A stretch of 64,000 nt of DNA, taken from assembly GCA_037893245.1 (NCBI GenBank), contig JBAIAA010000119.1, positions 1,426,001 to 1,490,000 on the forward strand, given 5' to 3'. The position numbers and the translations under genes are program-made. The DNA comes from Crossaster papposus. Its lineage: Eukaryota; Echinodermata; Asteroidea; Velatida; Solasteridae. Shown one piece after another: positions 20,601-32,300 of the stretch. The notes beneath the pieces were generated by a model. It had not been told where the DNA came from and ran no database searches. It worked only from the letters and a program-made list of their open reading frames with translations. Each line of letters starts with the position of its first letter. The first letter of the stretch is position 1.

Positions 20601-23262
20601 TGGTCAGGGTCACCAAAACACGCGCCAAAGGCCTATTCTGATCCAAGATTTTCTGCATTGGCGGAGCCATTCATTGGGCTGGGTTTGTCTGCAGTAAACT
20701 CTTGATGTTTGTTGCTTAAGGCAAAACAGGCGTTTATACGAGCAATAAATTTGGATACAAAACTTACACGTAAGACTTAAAAAGATACACTATACTGCAT
20801 TCCAGTAACGTCTCAGGGATCGGTCACCGTTGTTGTATTCCTCCCGAAGCCTGGTGATTCGTTCTTGGTGCAACCGCCATTTTCTTCTCTTTGGAGGACA
20901 TGCATCTCCTCTCCTGACACTGGCCACCTTGACCTCCAGCAAGCGCTGCTCATCTTTCATCCTGTGAATGAACAACCAGAGTGACGGGTGTGCTCGCCCA
21001 ATTGTGTTGTTCCATCTATGGTGGAAACCTTAAGAGGAAAAGAAACCCGTAAAAAATAGATAAGGAAACTGTCGAAAAAGCAATTGTAATTGACAACATT
21101 CAGTGCATCGTTGTTAAAGTTTAAATTTAAATTTAAAGTTACCTTCAACATGATTGGTCCATGATTCCAATGTTGTGATACCTACATGTAACAAACAACA
21201 TTACAAAATGTGTATCTATTCTGTGACCTCAGTACATTTTGTTACAAGTGGATGTCTTGGTAAAAGTCATATATGCCTTTATTACCATGGGAGTACGTGG
21301 GTTAACAAATTTGATCAGAAATTACACGAAATGTTTAAACGTTTACCAACAATTTGACATCAAAACTAAAACGTACAGATCCCAGCATACACTATTGATG
21401 ATTTAAGCCATCTTTTATTAGGACCTTTCTTTTGAACTTTCAATTAACTTATTTGCGTAAGAATACCTTATTAATTATGGTAGGCTGTATGAGCGTCCAG
21501 GCTTCCGAAAGGTTGACGTTTTACAAGGTACTTGATATAAGACTTGGAGGCTCATCCCAGTGTCATTTTGTATAAGGCATAGATTATAAACCATGCTTTA
21601 ATATTGAAATACAAAATTGAAAACAATGTCCCTGTGCGCCCGTACAGTGTTTTTTTTCTTCTTTCATAAATGTTTATTTCCCCTAACCTCAAAAGACAAC
21701 CAATCTGACATCTTTTCAAAATAAATTTCTGGCGATCTAACCGGAGCAATGTTTTTCAGAAGGGGCGCACTATAGGTCTATATACATAAAACTGTTATAT
21801 GAATAAATCATACTTCAATATGGCATGTTTAGGCATTAATACTTACATGTATCACTTGTATTTCTGGCTCGGGATCTCTAAGATCTGCAAACCCACCCTA
21901 CATGTCGGTCGCCAACATCTCCAAAACATCTTGTTTCTCGGAACTCTGTTTTGTTGGTACCTGTACCCATTATTTATGAGAACTGTCCCACCCCTTAATC
22001 CTAGCTGGAGAAACGCCATGATGAAAAAGAGACCCTTCTCCAAAGAAAATGTTTGATTTTGTGGCGGGCCAAACTCTAACCAACTTCAAGACTGGAAAGA
22101 AAATTATGATAGTAATGGGGCCGTCTTACCACCGGCGTTCCTTCCGTTTTGCTCCCACAAACTGCATTCCTTGCCGGCCTCTCTTTGAAAGGCCGTCATA
22201 TTAAGTTCGCCCTCTCAGTTTGGATTGGCCAGTTGTTCTTTGATGGAGAAATGACAGTCAGTTTTGACCAATCAGGATTGCACCCTGGTACGAAAAAAGA
22301 TGATAATTGTCCAGCTATTCATCAAACGGGATCCCGCTTCCGCCTGTGCTCAAACCACTAACCAGTGAGTAACCACAAAATACTATAGTACAGCTAAACA
22401 GCACAGCAGTCCTTGCACCCCCCCCCCCCCACCCCCAACAAAAACAAACAACAAAAACAACAAAAACAACAAAAAACAACAACAATTGTACCCCTATGGG
22501 GTTGTCATGATGTGGCCCTTCATTATAATAATCAACATTTTTTATTAAAAGTGGACTGTACTTTTCCTGTGTGCAAAAACGGCCATCGAATGTGATTTAT
22601 GTCAGCGGGGCATCTGTGTTTGTCAACACATTCCTTGGTGTTCGTTTGTTTTTTATTTCGAATCGCCAAGTCTCTTCTGATACTTAGGCCTATTCTAGTT
22701 TAATCCTTGCAAGTAAGCGGTGCGGAAAAAAAGGACAACACCGCCTCCGATTTTTCCTCTATGAAAAATGATCGGATTCCCCTTAGTTTAAAACAACGGG
22801 TGTCCAGGGTGCAAAGACCCTGAGGCGGAAGCTCGGGGCCTTTAGCTTGAGAAATCAAGCCTCTGTATGCCTTAAATCCAGGGAATAAAAACACTAACCT
22901 GTATTGTAGCATTTTTATTCATATCCAAACTTGACATTTTAATGGAAGGCTTATGTAACCTCTGTAACGTACATCAAGACAAAACGAATTAAACGATTTC
23001 AAACAATGCATTACAATGGCACAAATTTCAATACAGATCTGATTTTGAAACCATATTAATAGTCTTTTGATCTGTTGATAGAGTGGGAACACTTTATAAC
23101 TTTGGTAAAGGCAACAAAATCTCTGTCGTATTTGGTTGACGTGAGCGTGATTTATTAATTAGCTGTTTCGGCATTTCAGCCGAAACAGCTTTTGTTTTCG
23201 TTAAATTTTTTTTTTGTTGTTTTAGCTGTTTCGGCATTTCAGCCGAAACAGCTTTTGTTTTC

Positions 23263-23304
<42 letters not shown>

Positions 23305-26300
23305 CTGTTTCGGTTTTTACTGTTTCGGTTTTTCACCGAAACAGCTTTTGTTTTCGTTAATTTTTTTTTTTTCTTTTCCACTTTCAGTGTTTTTACCCAT
23401 AGGATTTACACACGTTTGTTCTGCCAATACACTTTGGCACTTTGGTAAATCTGATCGACTTGAGACTTTGCACACACTTAAACCACTATCCACAGACGGC
23501 CCTAGAAGAAATTCGGCACGATTACGTCATTCAAGGTCACGGGGCGTCACGTTAAAGTTTCAATTTTTTTCCCATAGGTTTTGTACACGTTTTTCTTTAG
23601 ACTATTGCCTTTGACACTTTAGTAAATCTGATCGACTAGAGACTTGGCACACAAAAGACCACCACACACATATTGAAAGTAATTTTAGACACTCGAAACA
23701 TGTGTGTGTTTGTCCACAAACACATGTCTATTTTTTTTTTTTTCCTCTTTCAGACTTTTCCCCATAGGATTTGTACACGTTTTTTCTGGCATAGCACTTT
23801 GACACTTTGGTAAATCCGATAATCGACTTGAAACTTGGCATACATTTAGACAACCACCCAAAGATGGTCCTAGAAGAAATTCGGCCCGATTACGTCATTC
23901 AAGGTCACGTGACTTCGCGTTAAAGGTGAAATTTTCCCCATAGGTTTTGTACACGGTTTTTTTCAGACTATTGACTTTGACACTTTGGTAAATCCGATCG
24001 ACTTGAGACTTGGCATATACTTAGAACACCACCCACAAATGATATTGGAAGATATTCGGCACGATTGCGTCTTTCAAGGTCACGTGACGTCACGTTAAAT
24101 GTGCAAATTATTCCCCCATAGGTTTTGTACACGTTTTTCTTTAGACTATTAACTTTGACACTTTCGTAAATTTGATCGACTTGAGACTTAGCACACGCCT
24201 CAACCACCATCCCCGGGAGGGCCAAGGGAAAAATCGTCATGATGACGTCATCGTGGGTCAAGTGACGTCACATTAAAGGTGTAGTTTTTAAGACCCTCTA
24301 TCTCTGGAAGTACAAGTCCAATTAGGGTCAAACTTGGTATTCAGGTATTCCGGGATGTGTTATAGACGGAAATTAAGATGACATTGTGATGATATCATCG
24401 GGTGTCATGTGACGTCACATTAAAGGTTTAATTTTCCCCATAGGATTTGTACACGTTTTTTTCAACCAATATATCTTTGGCACTAAATTCGATCGACTTT
24501 AGACTTGGCACACACTTAGACCACCACCCAAATATTGAAAGTCTTTTTAGACATGCGAAACAGCTCTGTGTTTGTCCACAAACACATTTCTAGTTGTATT
24601 TTAAGTTATATTTAAAATGCAACTATAGTCGGATTGCGCGAAACGAGGTTGGCGTTAACCAATCAGAAGCGAGATATTTAAACCTGCTTATATTTTAATA
24701 ATGGACATTTAAAGGCATATAATATAAGAAGTATTTTGATTGGATAAATTTAAATGCTGCACACTCATGCATCGGAGTTACATTGACAGCGTAAACTTCT
24801 GACGCACTACTATAGCCTACCCACGTCTATAATAATGTGAAACGACATTAAATTCAAACTCTTGAAGAAAGTTCTCCGTATCAGTCTAAAAGCTCACTAT
24901 TAAGTACCATTTCCCCATAGAAATATTTCTGTCTGGGATGCTGTCAAAGTCGAGAAAGTACAGTTTGGAGACCCCGATTTTCATTCCGGCTAAAACAACC
25001 GAAATTAAGAACAATGTGTTTGAATGCTAAACATGTGCAGGTTTTCACTATTTTCACCATTTAATTGTTTAATGACACAGATAAGCTAGAAGAGATGACA
25101 AACAGTGGATTGGTCACTCAATTCCCATTATGGTAGGGTGAAACACATACGTATAATGTGTCGGAACAAAGGGGTGTCGGAACATAGGGGTGTCGGAACA
25201 TAGGTTGAGTAGTCGGAACATAGGGGTGTCGGAACATAGGGGTGTCGAAACATAGAGACGTCGGAACATAGGGGTGTCGGAACATAGGGGTGTCGGAACA
25301 TGGGTTTAGTTGTCGGAACATAGGGCTGTCGGAACATAGGGCTGTCGGAACATAGGGGTGTAACCGGCCTAAAAGAATATTTAAGGATTGGACCCACTTG
25401 AAAAAAGGCCTTTGTCAGGATTGGCGGCCATTTTAAAAAATGGCGTCCAAAACACATAAGCAACATAGGGAATGTTGTAATATAATGCAGAGGCAACCAT
25501 GGACCCAGAGACCACCATGGACCCAGTGACCATCATGGACCCAGTGACCACCATGGACCCAGTGACCACCATGGACCCAGTGACCACCATGGACCCAGAG
25601 ACCACCATGGACCCGGAGACCACCATGGACCCGGAGACCACCATGGACCCTGTGACCACCATGGACCCGGTGACCACCATGGACCCGGTGACCACCATGG
25701 ACCCGGAGACCACCATGGACCCGGAGACCACCATGGACCCGGAGACCACCATGGACCCTGTGACCACCATGGACCCGGTGACCACCATGGACCCGGTGAC
25801 CACCATGGACCCGGAGACCACCATGGACCCGGAGACCACCATGGACCCAGGTGGGGGAAAACAAAATATGTTTCATGTTCACGACACTGGCGAAATTTAT
25901 TTAGACCTTAATTCTACTGGTACATATATAAATCTCACACGCATGTATTTTGCTGTATTGACTCGCCGAACATTATTTCCAAAACAGGCTCATGTCCCTG
26001 GATGAGTTAATGACCCGAGCTGAACTAGATTTGTGTCCAGATGTTTTTGGCCTGAACCTGTTTCTGATTGAAAACAACCTTGTGCCATGGGCCCATAATC
26101 TGTTACAGAGGATATTGATGCTGGATTCCGTTAATTTGTGGACAGGTCTCTCTGCAACAGAAAGAAGCTTTTATCTAGGAGTTAGGAGCTTCTGAAAACA
26201 CTTCCTGTACATACGATACAACCAACCATACAGCTCTGAGCAACAGTGCGCGCGAACATGATTGTAGGATTTCTTGTCTTTTTTACCGACAAAATATTGT

Positions 26301-29300
26301 AGCTAGCATCCGTTCGTCGTGTTGCCTTGGTTAGCTGTCTAAAAATCAATTTTAAGACGCGAACAAATACACCATGCCACCACGTCATATCCTGATTAGG
26401 TAAACAATGACTGCATAGCGCCTTCCATGTGCGACATTCTGTCATTCTTGCACGACCAATGAAACGTTACGTTGCGGTATAAAAGTCCAAGTGTGAATGC
26501 ACAGTAGAATTACACAATTTTGTGGTAAGTTACTGCGAGACTGCGGAAGAAAAAGTCCATTTGGAACACTGCTTCATATGTTTTTCATGCCTTGATGATT
26601 GTATTGTAAATAGTACAGGTTTTCGCAAAGAATGTGACTAGTTGCTTCTTTTTCCTAATGTTTCCATGAAAATTAATAATGTTTCCTCATGGTTTAAAGT
26701 TCTATTATTTTTGCTTTATTTTCCAGTTTTCGATGAATGTGGTTTTATGGATGGTTGTGATACCAACGCAGTCTGCACTTATACACAAGACAGCTTCATT
26801 TGTACCTGTAGAGATGGATTCATTGGGGATGGATATATATGCACTGGTAAGAAAACTTGGTTGTAACCAGATGTAGTGGGGGGTGGAAGGAAGAGAAGAG
26901 GAAGGGGTGGGGGAAAATGTTTTTCCCCCATCCCCTGCCACTGTAGGTGATTTTTATTAATCCTATACCCCTGCTGAATCCAACAGGATCCAACCAGTTG
27001 ACATTTCCGTTGGGCCCTGTTGGATTCAGCAGGCAAGTCATTTGATATATTCCGGAATGCATTCAGAATCGCATTCTGTTGGTTTACTGGTAAATATCGC
27101 CAAGTTGGACTCGGTTAGATCCAACAGCAAACACAAAATAAGACAGTTGGATTTAGCAGACAGTCATATGTTCAGGTACCCAACAACTTGGTGAGTTGGA
27201 TAAACAAAAAAATAAACAACAAGCGAATTGCTTACTGGCTGGAATGACCTGAAATATACAAATCAAATAAGTTAAGAGGGCCTTATATTTCGATCTTAAC
27301 AAGATCTTCTTCAGAGACAAAATGGCTGTGTAAGACAGTTGGATTTAGCAGACATGTCATATGTTCAGGTACCCAACAACTTGGTGAGTTGGACTGTGTT
27401 GGATTGTGCAGTAAAGGCATGAGTCGCAGTTGGAGTCTGTTGCAGGCAAGTCCTGATGAGGTCCATTAGGAGGTTAGGGTTAACAATATGACTTGCAGTT
27501 TTCATTGTCTGTTACTCCTCCTTTCTCGAAAAAACCTCTTTATAACATCTTCTTCCTGTTGGTGTTCAGTCAGAAATAGAAATAATCTTGTGCCTAGGTC
27601 CGGTATTAAATATACTGAAACGCAAAAGAAACGTACCACCTTTTAAACCTTTAAATAGCAACAATAACACTACTTGTAGTAATGTGTGAACAATTAGTGT
27701 CCTCACTGTCATACCAAACGGTGTCTGAAGGTCACTTGAACCTTAATGGTCACTTCATGGAACAGCTGTTAAACAGCTGTTTTGACTGTCAGTGATTAAC
27801 CAAGGGGGTATGGAATGATTTTAATGAGCTGCACGTGATGACTTGATGTTGGCTTCAAACAAGCCAGTGCAAAATGGGCATTTCAAGCAACATGCCACGA
27901 TTGTCGGGGGATCAACGGCAGCGTGCTCTTCGCATGCTGCAAGGAGGACTGAGCTACCGTGAGGTGGCACGTCGTCTTGCCTGTTCTCACCAGACTAAAT
28001 CGGCCCTGGTGAACAGAGAAACCCTCCACAACTCTGCAGATGACAGACCTCAATCAGGGAAGCCAAGAGTCACCACTGCAAGGCAGGACAGGAAGACGGT
28101 CCTAAGTCACCTGCGAGATCGATTCCGTCGATTCCGTCTATAGCATCCCGCACTGCAGCAGAAACTCCAGGGCATGCAAACCCACGAATCTCCAACGAAG
28201 ACGACTGCATGACTATGGTCTGATTGCTGTACCACTGCATTTATCCAAGGCGAGAACATCGACACTACTAGTGGCCTTCGCTATCCCCTGACCTGCATCC
28301 CATAGACCACCTATGGGATGAGCTTGTGAGACGCATATAGTTGGCAGGGCCAGGACACGGGCAGAGCTGCTTCAGACATTAAGAACTGATGAGTGGGACA
28401 GAATCCAGCAGCAATCCATCCAAAGACTGGTAGGCAGTATGCGCCGGCGATGCACTGCCTGTATCCAAATCAATGGTGGCTACACACGCTATGGAAAGGG
28501 GACTGACATTGCACCCTCTTGCAGACCTCAACCAGGGAAGCCAAGAGTCATCACTGCAAGGCAGGACAGGAAGACGGTCCTAAGTCACCTGCGAGATCGA
28601 TTCCGTCTATAGCATCCCGCACTGCAGCAGAAACTCCAGGGCGTGCAAACCCACGAATCTCCAACGAAGACGACTGCATGACTATGGTCTGATTGCCAGA
28701 AGACCATACAGAGGCGCCGTGTTGAAGGCTGTCCATCGCCGCAACCGACAGAGCTGGTGCCAGCAGCATCAGCGGTGGACATTGGCGCACTTGAACGAGG
28801 TCGCTTTCAGCGATGAGTCAAGGTTCTGTGTGGATCGTCCTAATGGGCGTGAGCGTGTCTGGAAAAGAACTAGCGAGCGATATGCCGATTGTTGCGTGCG
28901 GCAAACTAACAGGTGGGGTGGACCAAGTGTGATGGTGTGGGCCGCCATATCAGGCCAGTACTAGACTTGGTGCCAAGTCGGTAATAGCGGTCCACTCGGT
29001 ATACAGGGGGGAGGTTGCGGTTGCCTCGTTCCCAATTTCGAAGTTAATTTACCGACTTGGACATATCGTTTTCAGTTTTGTACACAACCTATGGCAATCG
29101 CTAGCAAATTCTATGCGAGCACTCTGATTGGTTCAGATTCCAGAGGGGATAAATATTTATGAGCAGCTTTATACAGCATGTATTCTACGCTGCTTCGCGT
29201 ATTGTACTGGTACGCGGTACCACTGATCTCTACAAACTGGATAATTCGAGCGTACATTAATAGGATAGAGAGCCGTGAAACTTGTGTTGCCTTCGCATTC

Positions 29301-32300
29301 GCAAGTTCGTACATGCGTACCGCAGACCGTCGAGAGTGACACAGTGGCAGCAGCGATGGTGGGTAAAATTGCATTAAAATCCTTTGTAAATAATTAAATT
29401 TATTATATAAACTCGCAGACTGTACGATCAGTGAACTATCCGTGTAGAAAATGTCAGAACTACGGTTTTAAGTGAGATTTAGGAGAACATTGCTCTAGGC
29501 GAAAATGTTATTTTTGTTTTCAGCGGGATTTGTTCATTATTATTGTGGTCCTTTCTGAGAGAAAAACTTGAATATTTCGAAAGAACAGTAGAATCAGTTG
29601 GTCTAGGTTACCTTTTACAAAGGATTGAATTCCACAATACAGGTATTTTCAGATCAATGTTGTACACATTCCACGAAGACTGTCCCGTTGACTTTGGTTC
29701 ATGGTGGTATAATTTGTGTACACAACATATTGTGTCATGAACTATTTGACGTGCATAAATGTAATGTACTGTAGAATTTTCCTAAAATCGCAATGGTCAG
29801 TTTTTTCTCTCACAATTCTGGAAGTGTAGAGCTACCTAATGTTGCAACATTATTCCCTTGGCATTTAATTTATACCTGTATATTTTCTTTCTTTGTACAC
29901 TACAGCTAATTGGTTTACCCAAGTCCACTTCTTGCTACTGAGATGTCAGGCTGTACAGCTTATTAATACGGCTGCACAAGTCACAGGACGAACTGCTCCC
30001 ATGACAGAGGGATAACAGATGACAGCGAATGTCAAAACTTATTTTGTTTAACCATCAGTAAACTACGGAAGCTTAACCCTAACTCCCTACACAACAAAGG
30101 AAGTTGGAGGATTTTGGAGGAATTGTATTGTTCAATAACAATGGTGAGGGAGTTAGAGTTAATTGACCAACTAAATTTTCCAAGATAAGCTATCTCGGTG
30201 TTCCACATTTTTTAGATTTGCTGTAAAAATATCGCAGAACTCTGCATCTTGGCATTTCATGTTTCAACAATATAAGTACAGATAATAAAACAGTCGCAAC
30301 AGTCACAAAATTATCTTGGAAACATGGAAGTATACATAATATTCTTTTGAGCTTTCGTATAGTGAATATGTGTTTCATGAAAACCGACAAATCTGGTTAA
30401 AATTGTATTGTTAATATTCAAAGCAAATTATACAGATGTTAAAATGACATAGATTTACCCAGTCAGTGTTCTCCACAATCTATTTTAGCAGGGTAGCCTG
30501 CCCTGTGTAAATGTTACGCTGTTCTGCCATATTTTTATGCCGCCCTGTTGAAATGTTATGCCGGCCTGTCAAATGTTATGCCGGCCTGTCAAATTTTGCT
30601 TTTCAATCACGGTTTTATACAAAACAGAAATTGTGTTGTACAAATCTGTAATATCGTGTTCATATTGCACAAATATCCAGAAACACTCACAATTCAAAGT
30701 TAAAGCCGTACAGGGTGTCCTATCAAAATTTGGCCTGTGAAGAACGCTGCCAAATGTATCTTTGCATAGAATGAACAATTATTATTCTAAAATGACATCG
30801 CAAGTTTTTATTTTGGTTTTAAATTCATAGAAAGTCGGGGGCTAATTTTGTTTTCGTTTTATTATTTTGGTTTTATAACATCAGTAAACAATACATAATA
30901 AGAATATTAATACTATGGCAGTAGTTATTACATGTTATCTGCAGTGTATCAATGCCAAATAAAAGCAAGCAAAATTTAATCCATTGTGTGACTTGTATGT
31001 CATTAGTTACATGTGTGATTGGTATTTTTAATTGTGATTTATTTCAAGTTTCTCAAGTTCATAGTTTAAGCCATAGAGCTGTATCTTTATTATACAGCTC
31101 TATGGTTTAAGCTCAAACCACATAATTTATTTTTTCTGTCCACTTGTCCAGCAAGAATTGTTGGGACCCTGGTTAAACATTAGGTTTATTCCAAATCTGG
31201 ACACTGTCCCCACGAACAAACCAATTAATGTGCCAAATACATTTTCCTAAAACACAGACATTTTCCCTTTTTAATTTTATCATAAAACTTTTTATTGTCT
31301 GGATATAAAATTAAATCAACATTTTCAAAAATGTTCTTAATTAACAAAATCTCGTTTTTCTAAGGTTTGTGCATAAGATTATGATGTGGAATTCTTTCCC
31401 CCAAAAAAAACTTTTCAATTTTTTTTTAGAACATCTTGTAAATACGTGCACTGCATTGCATCGTCTCACACGAATGTCTCGTATCTTTTCCCGAAAATAG
31501 GTCTACCTAACATTCAAACTTGGCGTATACATGTCATTCTTGGGTGTTTTTATGTTTAACTTAATTTTCCTGATCAAACTGGATTGTTTTTGTGATATTA
31601 AATTCGTTTTCTCGGTCGTGCGCTATACGAACATGTGTACGCCTGCAGTGTTTATAAACCACCTTTACAGATCTCGTACAACACATGCGGTTAAAAGAGG
31701 TGTTCAGCTCCTATTCTTTTTTCTACGTAGATCATTCTCATTACTTCAAGGGTTCGTACTTTGTATTGTGTAACATTACAAAAGTAATAATAGAGCATAC
31801 ACAACTCAAATAAATCAAGTGTATCACAATGATATATTTTATTGCAACACGCAATTGACCTAGCTAAGTGTGTTGGTCGTTAAACGTCACCAGATATAGA
31901 AACATGTCCCCAAAGTATTGAGTAGAACTCCCCATGTAACGGAATGGATGAGTCTTCATTTGCATACCAGTGCGCCATTGGATCTCACCGCAGAAATACA
32001 TTGCATATGTATTGCGCTGCACAGTCAGTCCGCAGTGCACGCGTTAATGAGGTCAAATCCCGAAGTTTCTTTGCACGGCCTACGTCACGAATCGGCCGCG
32101 AGATTTGCACGCGTTTTTGCGGGAGTTCGACTGATCTCATAAAACGAACTACACGTTCTAAAAGAAGCAGTGGGCTTCCAAGATGGCGTGGTAAGTAGAC
32201 GGTGCATGTTTTTCCGAGTCGGATGATATAAAATTTGTCAAGTTTTAGAAGGTTTTTTGCTGGTTTTTTTTACTTGTAAGTCAAGGTATGATTTTGTAGA

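Larger units (their letters stand above)
17614..25490 (+). other. Gene A intron 1
   Basis: Bounded by two inverted minisatellites (17668-17826 and 25150-25365). From about 18000 to 23150 I see no recognisable gene or large repeat except TACATG palindromic microsatellites (about 18465-18497, 19044-19075, 20170-20192), a C-run followed by (ACAAAA)n at 22418-22485, and a possible minus-strand exon at 20790-20961. 23161-24595 is a hairpin and tandem-repeat block. Confidence 0.6.

Noticed and set aside
23192..23614. 140-aa frame rich in Phe
   Set aside because: It is driven by poly-T runs and hairpin repeats.
25381..25882. Long minus-strand open frames over the MDP repeat
   Set aside because: They are antisense readings of an 18-bp (3n) tandem repeat, which stays open in several frames by construction; the + strand exon has matching splice phases.
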